Assembly (NCBI RefSeq): GCF_014268885.2
Contig: NZ_CP077095.1
Location: 4,781,001-4,845,000, forward strand
Reading direction: 5' to 3'
Length of the DNA stretch: 64,000 nucleotides
Source: Pseudomonas xantholysinigenes
GTDB taxonomy: Bacteria > Pseudomonadota > Gammaproteobacteria > Pseudomonadales > Pseudomonadaceae
Positions within the stretch are counted from its first letter, which is position 1. The number at the start of each line of letters is the position of its first letter. The notes beneath the pieces are model-generated. The model saw nothing but the letters and a program-made list of their open reading frames with translations, was not told the DNA's origin and searched no databases. Positions 53,209 to 63,477 of the stretch are shown here, piece by piece. A program made the position numbers and the translations under genes.

Positions 53209-53795
53209 GGCTGCCCTGCCCGCCGTCGCGACAGTTGCAGCACGCTGGGGTGGATGCGCACGCCGCTGCGGGCCACGGAATCGAGGTTGACGTCGAAGGC
53301 CACCTGCGGGTCGCCGATGCGCAAACAGAACAGGCTGCCGACCGTGCACGGATCGCCGGCCTCGCTGATGCTCAGCACCGGGTGGCCGTTGAGCGCCTGG
53401 AACAAACGTTCGCGATGGGCCTGGTCGAGTTTGCCGATGTACACCGCGTCGCAGGCACTGGCCACGCTCGGGTCGTTGGCCAGCAGGCGGCGCACCTGCA
53501 GCGGCTGCCCGGAGTGCTGCACATCGCCCTTGATCAGGTCATCGGCATACTCGGTGGGGCCGACCAGGCACAGGCGCAAAGGGTTGGGCTCGGCGGGCCA
53601 GCGCGCGTAGCTGAGGATGCCCAGCACCACCTGGGTCACGGCCCGGGCCCGTTGCTGGGCCTGGGCATCCGGCACGGCGCCGGCCGCCCAGGCAGAAGCG
53701 CCGTTCGACAACAGCAAAGCCAGCAGCAGCGAGAACGCACAGCCCGACACTCGTCTCAGGGCCGAGACAGCCACTGTCATGGAGGGAAATCTCAC
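53205..53795 (-). CDS. yfiR: YfiR-like periplasmic repressor of the diguanylate cyclase
   Basis: A 196-residue DUF4154 protein with signal peptide FSLLLALLLSNGASAWAAG. Four cysteines, C76, C115, C150 and C157, have exactly the spacing (39, 35, 7) of the redox-sensing cysteines of P. aeruginosa YfiR (C71, C110, C145, C152). YfiR restrains YfiN from the periplasm. The GTG at 53795, after GGAA, and an ATG at 53780 are both possible starts. First gene of the operon. Confidence 0.88.
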   Translation of the reverse strand: MRFPSMTVAVSALRRVSGCAFSLLLALLLSNGASAWAAGAVPDAQAQQRARAVTQVVLGILSYARWPAEPNPLRLCLVGPTEYADDLIKGDVQHSGQPLQVRRLLANDPSVASACDAVYIGKLDQAHRERLFQALNGHPVLSISEAGDPCTVGSLFCLRIGDPQVAFDVNLDSVARSGVRIHPSVLQLSRRRAGQP

Positions 53796-53849
53796 AAAAG
53801 GTTTCCAAATAATGCCGCAACGATAGCATATCGGCGGCGAACTCCAGAG

Positions 53850-55925
53850 TCAGACTTGCTCCAGCATCAACCCCGACACTCGCCTGACCTTGCGCCCGAC
53901 GGCCTCCTCGAACACCCCGGCGCGCGGTTCCACCAGGCTGAAGCACTGCTTGGCGCGGGTGATGCCGGTGTACACCAGCTCCTTGGTCAGCACCGGGTTC
54001 AGCGCATCAGGCAAGACCAGCGCGGTATGGCTGAACTCAGAGCCCTGGGACTTGTGCACGGTCATGGCGAACACGGTTTCCACGTCGCTGAGCCGGCTGG
54101 GCAGGACGAAACGCACGCCGCCACTGCCGTCGTTGCGCGGGAAGGCCACCCGCAGCAGCGCCTCGCCCTGCTCGTCCGGCAGGCGCAGGGCGATGCCAAT
54201 GTCACCGTTCATCAGGCCGAGGCCGTAGTCGTTGCGGGTCACCAGCACCGGGCGCCCCTCGTACCAGGGTTGCTGGGTGTCGATCAGACCGGCGTTGTGC
54301 AGCACCCGGGCCACCCGTTCGTTCAGCCCCTCCACGCCCCAGGCGCCCTTGCGCACCGCGCACAGCAACTGGAAAGCTTCGAAGCCGCGCAGCACTTCGC
54401 TGGCCCACTGCTCCCAGCGCGGGTCGTCGGCGGGGGTGCCCGGCGCCGGACGCAGGCGACCAATGGTACGCAGATAGCTGCGGTAGCCTTGCGGGCCCTC
54501 CGTGCCCTGGTTGAGGCCATCGAGCAGCAGGCGGTCGAGGCGCTTGTCGTGCTCGCCACCGAGCGTCAGGCAGAACACATCGTCGAGCCGTTTCGCCAGC
54601 AGCGCGCGTGCCTCAAGCGCCTGCTGCCGGTTGACCAGCCGCGCCAGCTGGCCGATGCCGCTGCCCTCACCGAAGCGCCGGGAATGGCGCAGCATGACAA
54701 TCTGCTGGGCCAGCGGCTTGCGCAGGCCATCGCCCGCTTGCAAACCGACACCGGCCAGCGACTGCCCCCCCATCTGCTCCAGCCAGGCCAGGGTTTGCGG
54801 CCAGTAGCAACCGTCCTCGGCATCCCGGCACAGATCGCCGAGCACCGCACCGGCCTCCACCGACGCCAACTGGTCCTTGTCGCCCAACAGCACCAGCCGC
54901 GCATTGGCCGGCAAGGCGTCGAGCAGGTTGGCCATCATCTCCAGGTCGATCATCGACGCCTCGTCGACCACCAGCACATCCAGCGGCAGGGGATTGCCCG
55001 CGTGGTGGCGGAAGTGCCGCGACCCGGGACGGCTGCCCAGCAGGCGGTGCACGGTACTGACCTCGGTGGGGATCTGCTCGCGAACCTCGGACGCCACTTG
55101 CAAGCGCGCCACCTGCTGGCCGATGGATTCGGTCAGGCGTGCCGCGGCCTTGCCGGTCGGCGCCGCCAGGCGGATGCGCAGGGGCCGGCCCTGCTCGACC
55201 GCGGGCCCCTGCAACAACGCCAGCAGGCGCACCACGGTGGTGGTCTTGCCGGTGCCCGGCCCCCCGGTGATCACGCTGAAACCTGCCCGGGTAGCCAGGG
55301 CACAGGCGAGCTTTTGCCAATCCACCTCGCCCATCGGCGCCCCTTCGTCGAACAACTGGGCCAGGCGCTGCGGCAGGTCGGCTTGCACCGGGAACTGGCG
55401 CGCCAGGCGCTCGTGCAGCGTGGTATCGATGCGCCGCTCGTAGGTCCAGTAGCGGCGCAGGTACAGACGTTCGCCACTGAGCACCAAGGGGCGGGGACGT
55501 TGCGCCAGGCTATCGCCAGCGGCCACCAGCGTGCTCTGCCCGATGCGCTGCAACCACAACGCCAGGTCGAGACTGCCTAGCAGCTGTGATGGCAACAGCA
55601 GAGGGCCTGTCAGGGCATCGCCTTCCGGCGGCAGCGACAGGGCGAAATCCGGCTCGGCGAGGGTCTGGCGCAGGTCGAGGCAGACATGCCCATGACCCAG
55701 TTGGTGACTGGCCAACGCCGCCGCCAGCAGCACCAGAGGGTCGCTGCCTGGGGCGCGCTCTTCGAGGAAACCGACGAACGCCCGGTCGAGGGCACGCAGC
55801 CAGCCGCGTTCGACCCAGCGATCGAGCAATGCCAGCAGATCATGGCTGTCGCGCAGGGGCGCCAGGGCGCTGAGGTGCTCGGCCTGCAACGGTGTCGGCA
55901 GCAGATCGTCGAGATTTCGGCTCAT
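53850..55925 (-). CDS. recD: Exodeoxyribonuclease V alpha subunit RecD
   Basis: A 691-residue superfamily 1B helicase, the fast 5'-3' motor of RecBCD. Walker A GGPGTGKTTTVVRLLALL is near residue 218; DVLVVDEASMIDLEMM is Walker B; TVHKSQGSEF near the C-terminus is motif V. The gene overlaps recB by four bases and is last in recC-recB-recD. Confidence 0.96.
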   Translation of the reverse strand: MSRNLDDLLPTPLQAEHLSALAPLRDSHDLLALLDRWVERGWLRALDRAFVGFLEERAPGSDPLVLLAAALASHQLGHGHVCLDLRQTLAEPDFALSLPPEGDALTGPLLLPSQLLGSLDLALWLQRIGQSTLVAAGDSLAQRPRPLVLSGERLYLRRYWTYERRIDTTLHERLARQFPVQADLPQRLAQLFDEGAPMGEVDWQKLACALATRAGFSVITGGPGTGKTTTVVRLLALLQGPAVEQGRPLRIRLAAPTGKAAARLTESIGQQVARLQVASEVREQIPTEVSTVHRLLGSRPGSRHFRHHAGNPLPLDVLVVDEASMIDLEMMANLLDALPANARLVLLGDKDQLASVEAGAVLGDLCRDAEDGCYWPQTLAWLEQMGGQSLAGVGLQAGDGLRKPLAQQIVMLRHSRRFGEGSGIGQLARLVNRQQALEARALLAKRLDDVFCLTLGGEHDKRLDRLLLDGLNQGTEGPQGYRSYLRTIGRLRPAPGTPADDPRWEQWASEVLRGFEAFQLLCAVRKGAWGVEGLNERVARVLHNAGLIDTQQPWYEGRPVLVTRNDYGLGLMNGDIGIALRLPDEQGEALLRVAFPRNDGSGGVRFVLPSRLSDVETVFAMTVHKSQGSEFSHTALVLPDALNPVLTKELVYTGITRAKQCFSLVEPRAGVFEEAVGRKVRRVSGLMLEQV

Positions 55926-58900
55926 GGCGCGGCTCCGGCAAACAGGTCCTGTTGAGCGGACGTGGGCTCGCCGCGGAACAGCGCGTCGAGCTGCTCGATC
56001 AGCGCCCGTGGTGGCCGGGCGTGGTACAGCCCGTGCCCCGCCGTGGTGACGCCACGCAGGAAGATGAACAAGGCACCGCCGACATGGCGGTCGTAGTCGT
56101 AGTCGGGCAGGCGCGCGCGCAACTGGCGATGCAAGGCCAGCAGATAGAGCACGTACTGCAGGTCGTAGCGGTGCTCGAGGATCGCCTGCTCCATGGCCTG
56201 GGCCTCGTAGGCGCCAGCGTCGGGGCCGAGCCAGTTGGACTTGTAGTCGGCCACGTAGTAACGCCCGTCGAGTTCGAAGGCCAGGTCGATGAAGCCCTTG
56301 AACATGCCGTTGAGCACGGTCGGCAAAGCCGCCGGGCGCGCGGCGCCGGCATGGGTGTGGCGCACCACCAACTGGTCGAGCTGTTGCGCATCGACCCGAT
56401 GGCTGGCGAACCAGAACTCCATCTCAATCTGGTACTGGCGCAGCTCGGCCAGGCTCACGCGGGTGCCCTGCAACGGCAAAGGCTGCACCAGCACCTGTTG
56501 CAGCCACTGCGTGAGCGTCGGAATCCAGTCCGTCCAGTCGCGCCGGTTGCAGCGCCGGCCAACCGTGCGTTCGAGCTCGACGGGCTGGGCACTGACCTCG
56601 GCAAAGCCTTCGCGCCCGGCCCATTCGAGCAGGCCGTGGAGGAAGGTGCCGGGGTTCGGGCCACGGGGGAAGCGATGGATGTCGCCCGCCTGCGCCGGCA
56701 CCTCGCGCAGCTGCTGGCTGTCCAGGGCGTCATCATCCAGCAGTTGCTGGGCCTGGGAGCTGTCAGCGACGAGGGTCTGGTCGCCCAGGCGCAACGCGCT
56801 GTACGAGGCGATCCACCAATGCTCGGCGGCGGCGCGCCGTGGCTTGCGCGGCGGTAGCAGTTCGCGCTGGCTGTCCGGCATGCGGTAGCGCTGCTCATTG
56901 GCCTCGGGCAGCGCCAGTCTGGCAATACTCGGGCTGCTGGCCGCCAGAGTATCGAGCCAGTCACCCAGCTGGCTGCTGGCCGCCAGGGGCAGGCCACCAC
57001 CGAGCAGGTAGCCCAGCGCCGAGCGGTGCAACTGCGAGCTGCGCTGGGTGCCGCGCTTGAGGTCGGCCACGCCCAGCCAGCAGGCATGCTGGGCCCTGGT
57101 CAGGGCAACGTAGAGCAGGCGCAGGTCCTCGGCCAGGCGCTCGTCGTCGGCGCGTTCGATCTGCCGCGCATCAGGGGTTAGCGTGAGGTGCGCGACGCCC
57201 TCGTCGTCATGCCAGCCCAGCGGCAGGCGCTGGCCGTCCACCGGCTTGCTGGTGCAGATGAACGGCAGGTAGACCAAGGGGTATTCCAAGCCCTTGGATT
57301 TGTGGATGGTCACCACCTTGACCAGCTGTTCGTCGCTCTCCAGGCGCAGGATCTGCTCTTCGCCGGCCTGCCCGGACGTAGCCAGGTGTTCCGTGAGGTG
57401 GCGGATCAGCGCCTGTTCGCCGTCCAACTCACCCGCCGCCTGTTGCAGCAATTCGGCCAGGTGCAGCAGGTTGGTCAGCACCCGCTCGCCATCGCTGCGC
57501 CCCATGAGCGTGCGCGGCAGGTGGAAGTCGTGCAGCAAGCGCCGCAGCATCGGCAGCACGCCCTGGCGTTGCCAGGTGTCGCGGTATCCGCGAAAACGCA
57601 TGACCCAGTCTTCCCAGACCCGCTCATCCTGGTTCAAGCGCTCCAGCTCGAGCAGTGGCAGGTCGAGGGTCAGGCTGGCCAGCGCGGCCTTGAGCAGGCG
57701 TTCGGAATCCGGCTCGGCGCAGGCCTTGAGCCAGGCCAGCAGGTCGTGGGCTTCCTGGGCGGCGAACACCGAGTCCTTGTCCGACAGGTACACGCTGCGC
57801 ACATCGCGGGCGGCCAGCTCGGCGCGGACCATCTGCGCCTCACGGCCATCACGTACCAGGATGGCGATATCCGATGGCAGGCACGGGCGCAGCTTGCCGG
57901 TCGCATCGGCGAAGCCGGTTACCCCCTGCTGGCCAGCAACGAGCAAGGCGACAATGTGGCTGGCGCAACTGGCCGCCAGGCGCTGGCGATACAGGGTGCC
58001 GGAAACCGGCTCGTCGCTCTCCAGTTGCCAGCACTGCAGCGCGGCGGTGGCCTGGCCGTCGATCAGCAACTGCTCGCTGCGGCCCTTGGCCTGGACCTCG
58101 ACGAATGGCAACGGGTTGTCGCCGTCGCGGCGAAACAGGAACGCGCCGCGCCCTTCACGACGCGCCTCGGCTTCGAGGAACACCCGGTTGACCGCCGCGA
58201 CCATGGCCTGGCTGGAGCGGTAGTTGGTGTCCAGGCTGTGCAGGCGCCCGGCGGTGGCACGCCGGGCGGCCAGGTAGGTGAAGATGTCGGCGCCACGGAA
58301 GGCGTAGATCGCCTGCTTGGGGTCACCGATCATGAACAGGCCGGTGTCCGGATTGTTCTCGGTAATACGGTAGATACGCTCGAAGATGCCGTACTGCACC
58401 GGGTCGGTGTCCTGGAACTCGTCGATCAGCGCCACCGGGAACTGCTCGCGGATCAACCCGGCCAGGCGCTCGCCGGCATCGCTGCCCAGGGCATGCTGCA
58501 AGCGCAGGAGCATGTCGTCGAAGCCCATCTCGGCACGTCGGCGCTTCTCCACCTCGAAACGCGCCGAGACCCAGGCCGCGGCATGCTCCAGCAGGCGCGC
58601 ATCGGGGCTGGCCAGCCCCTGCAACTGTTCGCGCAGAGTTTCCATGGCGCGCAGCGCAGGGTGCTCGGGCGGCTCGCCGGCCTTCCAGGCCTCAGCCATG
58701 CCGGCCGGCGTCAGACGCGTGAAACCGGTGCCCAGGTCCAGCTCCATGGCCTGCTCGTCGCCGACCCAGGCACGCAGCTTGTCGAACCAGGGCTCGAAAA
58801 AACGAGCCTGCAGCTTGCGCCCGTCCGCCTGCTTGGCGGCCACGGCGTCGCGACAGATCTGCTGCAGCTCATCGGCCCAGGCGCCCCATGGCGCCTTGAG

Positions 58901-59593
58901 CTGGCCCAACTGCTCGCCGCGCTGGCGCAGGGTCGTCTCGATCAGCGCCTGCGGGTCTTGGTCATCCGTGTGGCCACGCACCTGCCCGAACAGCGGCCGG
59001 ATCCTCGGCAGCAAGGCATCCGGGCTGCCCCAGTTGCCACGCACCCAGGCCAGCGCCTCACCGCGCATGCCATAGCAGAAGCGCCGCCAGTAATCGCGCA
59101 TGACCTGCCCGAGCAATTCGCTGTGGTCGGTTTCCAGGCTCTGGGTGAACAGGCTGCCGCTGTCGAAGGCGTGCTCGCGCAACATGCGCTGGCACCAGCC
59201 GTGAATGGTCGAGACCGCGGCCTCGTCCATCCACTGCACGGCGATTTCCAGGCGGTTGGCGCAACGTGGCCAGTGCTCCTGTGGATAATCACCCCGCAGC
59301 AGGTGCAGCAGCGGGTCGGCGTCTTCCAGCTCGCCACGGAAGAACCGCGCAGCTTCGGCCAGGCGCGTGCGGATACGCTCGCGCAACTCCTTGGTGGCGG
59401 CGTCGGTGAAGGTCACCACGAGGATTTGTGGTGGCAACAGTTCGCGGGGGAAGGCCTGTGCGCCGCCATGCCCGAGGATCAGGCGCAGGTACAGGGCGGA
59501 GATGGTGAAGGTCTTGCCGGTACCGGCGCTGGCCTCGATCAGTTGGCTGCCATGCAACGGGAAACTCAAGGCCAGGGGGCGGGCTTGGCTCAT
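55922..59593 (-). CDS. recB: Exodeoxyribonuclease V beta subunit RecB
   Basis: A 1223-residue UvrD-like helicase and nuclease. Walker A EASAGTGKTFT is at residues 20-30, ALIDEFQDTDPVQYGIFERI is Walker B, TIHKSKGLEYPLVYLP is motif V/VI, and the C-terminal nuclease holds YYVADYKSNWLG near 1115. It loads RecA and degrades linear DNA until a Chi-like signal. It overlaps recC upstream and recD downstream by four bases each. Confidence 0.97.
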   Translation of the reverse strand: MSQARPLALSFPLHGSQLIEASAGTGKTFTISALYLRLILGHGGAQAFPRELLPPQILVVTFTDAATKELRERIRTRLAEAARFFRGELEDADPLLHLLRGDYPQEHWPRCANRLEIAVQWMDEAAVSTIHGWCQRMLREHAFDSGSLFTQSLETDHSELLGQVMRDYWRRFCYGMRGEALAWVRGNWGSPDALLPRIRPLFGQVRGHTDDQDPQALIETTLRQRGEQLGQLKAPWGAWADELQQICRDAVAAKQADGRKLQARFFEPWFDKLRAWVGDEQAMELDLGTGFTRLTPAGMAEAWKAGEPPEHPALRAMETLREQLQGLASPDARLLEHAAAWVSARFEVEKRRRAEMGFDDMLLRLQHALGSDAGERLAGLIREQFPVALIDEFQDTDPVQYGIFERIYRITENNPDTGLFMIGDPKQAIYAFRGADIFTYLAARRATAGRLHSLDTNYRSSQAMVAAVNRVFLEAEARREGRGAFLFRRDGDNPLPFVEVQAKGRSEQLLIDGQATAALQCWQLESDEPVSGTLYRQRLAASCASHIVALLVAGQQGVTGFADATGKLRPCLPSDIAILVRDGREAQMVRAELAARDVRSVYLSDKDSVFAAQEAHDLLAWLKACAEPDSERLLKAALASLTLDLPLLELERLNQDERVWEDWVMRFRGYRDTWQRQGVLPMLRRLLHDFHLPRTLMGRSDGERVLTNLLHLAELLQQAAGELDGEQALIRHLTEHLATSGQAGEEQILRLESDEQLVKVVTIHKSKGLEYPLVYLPFICTSKPVDGQRLPLGWHDDEGVAHLTLTPDARQIERADDERLAEDLRLLYVALTRAQHACWLGVADLKRGTQRSSQLHRSALGYLLGGGLPLAASSQLGDWLDTLAASSPSIARLALPEANEQRYRMPDSQRELLPPRKPRRAAAEHWWIASYSALRLGDQTLVADSSQAQQLLDDDALDSQQLREVPAQAGDIHRFPRGPNPGTFLHGLLEWAGREGFAEVSAQPVELERTVGRRCNRRDWTDWIPTLTQWLQQVLVQPLPLQGTRVSLAELRQYQIEMEFWFASHRVDAQQLDQLVVRHTHAGAARPAALPTVLNGMFKGFIDLAFELDGRYYVADYKSNWLGPDAGAYEAQAMEQAILEHRYDLQYVLYLLALHRQLRARLPDYDYDRHVGGALFIFLRGVTTAGHGLYHARPPRALIEQLDALFRGEPTSAQQDLFAGAAP

Positions 59594-62500
59594 TGGGCAC
59601 TCTCCGGGTTACCCAGGGTTTGCCAGGGCGCGGCGAACAGGGGGCGGTACAGGGTTTCGCACCAGCCTTCGAACGTCTCGTCCAGGGCCAGCGCGGCGAA
59701 GTCGCGAAATTGCCGGAGCAGGGCCAGGCTCTCGCTACGCTCGCCGAAGCTGTTCTGGCCATCGCCTTCATAGGCGCGGGTCGCGGCGGCCAGGGCCTTG
59801 TTCGGGTCTTCCTGGGCGAGCCAGGCAAAGGCGGTCTTGATCGCCACCGGCAGCGGCGTGTTCATCCCCGCCTGGCGCGCCAACAACAGCTCGCCCAGGC
59901 GCTCGGCGGCCTCGTGCTGGGGCAGTGGGCCCAGCAATAGCGTCACGTCGCTGGCCACCAGCGCGCTGTGCAGCGGATAACCGCAGGCGCAAGCCGCCAG
60001 GTGCATGACCCAGGTCGGCACCAGGCGATGCCATTTCAGGTTGTTGCGCCCGGCACTGATGCTGTTGGGCACCGTAGCGATGCTCAGCAGGCTCTGGTCC
60101 TCGGCCTGGTATACACGGCCGAGCCAGCCCTCCAGGCGCTGCGGCCCCTGCTCAAAGTGGATGGGCAAGGCCCCCTCGACCAGCGTCGGCCAACGCTGCA
60201 ACAGCTGCCGGTGGCGTTGCAGCAGGTCTGGCAGCGGCTGGATCAGCTCCACTTGCAAGGCCTCACCAAAACCGGCCAAGGGCAACAAGCCGCACGCCTG
60301 GAGGCGGCGCGCCTGGGTGTGCAAGGCTTGCTCGGCGTTGTCCGGGTCGGCCAGCGCGGCGCCGAGCAGGCTTTCGCTGAGGCCATAGCGTTGCAGTGCA
60401 TCGAGGGTGAACGGCTCTTCGTCCGGGGTCGGCGCCTCCAGGGCTTCGAAAAACACTTTCAGTCGCTGGCTGAAGAAGTGGCGTACCGGGTGGCGCAGAA
60501 AGTCCTGCAATTGCGTCAGGCTCAGCGGCTCGTCGCTGCTGTACGGCGACAGCGTGGCCTGCTCGGCCCGGGTGTCGGTACTGGCCTGATGCAGTACCAG
60601 CCATTCATTGGCGAAGCTGAACAGCGAGCTGCCCTTCTGGAAATAGCGCTGGCTGAAGGGCTGCAATGGGTGCTCCTGGGTCAAGGCGTGAAGCAATTGC
60701 TGCCCCGGATCATCCCGTTGCCCGGCCTTGGCGCCGGCCAGTTGCCACCCAGCGGCCAGATGGTCGCGCAACTGACCGACCAGCACCGATGCCGGGCGCT
60801 CACTGTTGTCGCGAATGCTACGGCCCACCCAGCTGACATATAGCTGATCGCGGGCCGAGAGCAGGGCCTCGAGCAACAGGTAGCGGTCGTCCTCGCGCCG
60901 CGAACGATCGCCGGGCCGGTAGTCGCTGGCCATCAGGTCGAAGTCCAATGGTGGCTGTGCGCGAGGGTAATCGCCATCGTTCATGCCCAGCAGGCAGACC
61001 ACGCGGAAGGGAATCGCGCGCATCGGCATCAGCGTGCAGAAGTTCACCGAACCTGCCAGGAAGCGCTGGGACAGCTTGCCCTGGTCCAGGCCCGACAACC
61101 AGGCCTCACGTACCACGGTGAGCGGCAGCAAATCCTGCAGGCCGACGGCCTCGCAGGTTTCCAGCCAGGTATCGCGCAGGTCCTGGAGCTGGACCAGCAG
61201 CAGTTCGTCGTGCTCGTCCTCGGCCAGGAAGAACACCTGCAACAGTGCATGCAGTCGCTCGCCCCACTGAGTGGCGCTGGCCGGCTGCGACAGCACCTGG
61301 CAAGCCACCTCCAGCGCATCGAGCAAGGCGACCAGCGGGCCGATCAAGGCCGCGTCGAGGCCACCGATCTCGTCGTAGGGTTCGATGCCATCGCAACCCT
61401 CGCCCACTCCCACGGCATACCCAAGCAACATGCGGCGTAAACCGAAACGCCAGCTGTTCTGCTCCAATCCTTCGGGCAGGCCAAGGATGGCACGCTGCTG
61501 GGCACTGAGGCCCCAGCGGATGCCGGCGCCTTCGATCCAGCGGTGCAGGGTGGCAAGGTCGCTCTCCTGGATGGCGAAGCGCGCGCGCACGGCAGGCACA
61601 TCCAGCAGATCGAGCACTTCGCTCACGGCGAAACGGCTGTCAGGCAGCTTAAGCAGGTGCTCCAACGCAATCAGCAACGGGTCTCGGCCGCGCTGGCCCT
61701 GGTCGGTCAGGGTGAAGGGGATGTAGCGCGGGTCATTGCGCTCGAGCTGGCCAAACACGGCGCGGATATGGGGTGCATAGGTATCGATCGCCGGGAGCAT
61801 GACGATGATGTCCCGCGGGCGCAGCGTGGGATCGGCACTGAAACGGGCCAGTAGCTGGTCGTGGAGGATCTCCACTTCGCGCTGCGGGCTATGGGCGATA
61901 TGGAAGCGTACGGAGCGGTCCTTGGCAGGCTCCACCGCCGGCCACTGTTCACGGGTTTCCGCCAGGGGACGGAGTTCGAGGATGTCGTCCTGCAACTGGT
62001 TGAGCAGGGTCTTCGGCGTATGCTCGCTGAACAGGTCGATACGCCCGTCGCTGAACACGCTCTGGTAGCTCCCTGGATCGTCGTAGCTGTCGAGCAGGTT
62101 GATATAGTCGCGGCCCTGCTTGCCCCAGGCGGCCAGGAGCGGGTGGGCGTGCTGGTGCAGCAGCTCGTCATCCAGGTGCAGCGGCATGCCTTGCTTGCGT
62201 TGCTGACGCTTGTACTGGTGGCGCAGCAGGTCCTTGTCGGCGACGATATCGCCCCAGTGGTGGCGGCATGGGTTATGGACGCACAGCAGCACCTGGCTGA
62301 ATCGGGCAAGACCGGCCAGCGCCTCGAGGATCTGCGCGGGCAGGGACGATATGCCAAATACGATCAGCCGGGCAGGCAGCCCCGCTGGGGCATGTTCCAG
62401 GCTGTTGATGCGCTCGATGAAGCGTTGATGCACCCCCGCCCGGCTTTGCGCCATGCCGGCTTCACCCACGTCCTCGAGCAGGATCCGCCACAGTTCGGCC

Positions 62501-63072
62501 TGCCAGCGATTGCCCGGGGCCAGGGGCTTGCGCTCACCGCGCGCGGTATTGAGCACATGGGCACCATTGGCCCAGTCCTTGAGCCAGTCGGCCCGGTAGA
62601 CTTGGTACTGGTCGAACAGATCGGCCAGGCGCTCGGCCAGCTGGTAACGCTTACGCAAGTCACTATCGTCGGTCAGGAAGCGGCGCAAGGGCTCGAAGTG
62701 TGGCCGCTCGATCACCTCCGGCAGCAGGCGCATCAGGCGCCAGGTCAGCGGGGCCTTGTCGAGCAACGACACCTCAGGGATTTCGTCGCGCCCCAACACC
62801 TTGCGATAGAGCTGCCACATAAAGCTGCCCGGCAATTGCACATCGATCGCGGCAGCAATGCCACAGCCGCCTTGGTCATCGTCCTGCGGATCCTCGGCCA
62901 GGGCCAGCTTCAGCCATTGGGCGATGCCATTGCTCTGTACCAAGGCGATTTCGTTTTCCAGAGGCGCCAAGGGGTAGCGACGCATCACACTCACGACCAG
63001 GTTGCGCAAGTCATCCAGGCGGTTGCCTTGAACGATCATGAAGCCTGGATGCAGTGAGGTGGTCTGGGGCAT
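59590..63072 (-). CDS. recC: Exodeoxyribonuclease V gamma subunit RecC
   Basis: A 1160-residue RecBCD subunit that recognises Chi and splits the DNA strands; its helicase and nuclease folds are inactive. Segments ARLIVFGISSLPAQILEAL, FRVVCLLGMNDGDYPRAQPP and SWVGRSIRDNSERPASVLV are characteristic. It is the first gene of recCBD. The 157 bases between it and the 5S gene hold a short palindrome and the rRNA terminator. Confidence 0.96.
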   Translation of the reverse strand: MPQTTSLHPGFMIVQGNRLDDLRNLVVSVMRRYPLAPLENEIALVQSNGIAQWLKLALAEDPQDDDQGGCGIAAAIDVQLPGSFMWQLYRKVLGRDEIPEVSLLDKAPLTWRLMRLLPEVIERPHFEPLRRFLTDDSDLRKRYQLAERLADLFDQYQVYRADWLKDWANGAHVLNTARGERKPLAPGNRWQAELWRILLEDVGEAGMAQSRAGVHQRFIERINSLEHAPAGLPARLIVFGISSLPAQILEALAGLARFSQVLLCVHNPCRHHWGDIVADKDLLRHQYKRQQRKQGMPLHLDDELLHQHAHPLLAAWGKQGRDYINLLDSYDDPGSYQSVFSDGRIDLFSEHTPKTLLNQLQDDILELRPLAETREQWPAVEPAKDRSVRFHIAHSPQREVEILHDQLLARFSADPTLRPRDIIVMLPAIDTYAPHIRAVFGQLERNDPRYIPFTLTDQGQRGRDPLLIALEHLLKLPDSRFAVSEVLDLLDVPAVRARFAIQESDLATLHRWIEGAGIRWGLSAQQRAILGLPEGLEQNSWRFGLRRMLLGYAVGVGEGCDGIEPYDEIGGLDAALIGPLVALLDALEVACQVLSQPASATQWGERLHALLQVFFLAEDEHDELLLVQLQDLRDTWLETCEAVGLQDLLPLTVVREAWLSGLDQGKLSQRFLAGSVNFCTLMPMRAIPFRVVCLLGMNDGDYPRAQPPLDFDLMASDYRPGDRSRREDDRYLLLEALLSARDQLYVSWVGRSIRDNSERPASVLVGQLRDHLAAGWQLAGAKAGQRDDPGQQLLHALTQEHPLQPFSQRYFQKGSSLFSFANEWLVLHQASTDTRAEQATLSPYSSDEPLSLTQLQDFLRHPVRHFFSQRLKVFFEALEAPTPDEEPFTLDALQRYGLSESLLGAALADPDNAEQALHTQARRLQACGLLPLAGFGEALQVELIQPLPDLLQRHRQLLQRWPTLVEGALPIHFEQGPQRLEGWLGRVYQAEDQSLLSIATVPNSISAGRNNLKWHRLVPTWVMHLAACACGYPLHSALVASDVTLLLGPLPQHEAAERLGELLLARQAGMNTPLPVAIKTAFAWLAQEDPNKALAAATRAYEGDGQNSFGERSESLALLRQFRDFAALALDETFEGWCETLYRPLFAAPWQTLGNPESAQ

Positions 63073-63126
63073 TGGGTGTTCTCAGAGGGCGGCCGGTTGC
63101 AAATAGGAACCTTATCACGGATGCAG

Positions 63127-63156
63127 GAGCCAGCCTTGCTGGCGAACCAGGCGACG
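63127..63156. repeat. Dispersed short palindrome upstream of recC
   Basis: GAGCCAGCCTTGCTGGCGAA contains the stem GCCAGC-CTT-GCTGGC and matches the repeats near 26756 and 31870. It lies between recC and the rRNA terminator. Confidence 0.5.
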
Positions 63157-63184
63157 CGCTGTCGTTATGGAACGCAGAAAAGAC

Positions 63185-63218
63185 AAAACCCCTACCTGCT
63201 CGCGCAGATAGGGGTTTT
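63185..63218 (-). terminator. rRNA operon terminator
   Basis: AAAACCCCTA and TAGGGGTTTT enclose a GC-rich loop to form a strong stem 12 bases past the 5S gene in the direction of rRNA transcription, followed on the minus strand by GTCTTTT. It is symmetrical, so it may work on both strands and shield recC. Confidence 0.85.
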
Positions 63219-63229
63219 GCGAAATGAAT

Positions 63230-63344
63230 CTTGACGATGACCTACTCTCACATGGGGAAGCCCCACACTACCATCGGCGATGCATCGTTTCACTACTGAG
63301 TTCGGGATGGGATCAGGTGGTTCCAATGCTCTATGGTCGTCAAG
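63230..63344 (-). rRNA. rrf: 5S ribosomal RNA
   Basis: On the minus strand the sequence begins CTTGACGACCATAGAGCATT, continues GGAACCACCTGATCCCATCC and ends AGTAGGTCATCGTCAAG, the standard Pseudomonas 5S rRNA with its terminal stem. Ends are accurate to a few bases. It follows 23S rRNA in the operon. Confidence 0.96.
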
Positions 63345-63477
63345 AAATTCTGTTGCCGTGAATGCCTTGCAGCACCCTCAGCCAATTCGGATATGTGATT
63401 TGTGAAGTTGCGAACTTTCGGGTCTTTCGTCTTCACCACCACAATCTGCTTTCGTGTGCAGATTGCTTGGGTGTTAT

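Noticed and set aside
57188..59773. Long plus-strand open frame (861 codons) opposite recB
   Set aside because: Antisense shadow of RecB; low-complexity Gln/Leu/Ala-rich sequence without domains.
63345..63477. Possible tRNA in the 23S-5S spacer
   Set aside because: No cloverleaf or TψC-like segment is visible in the 133 bases.
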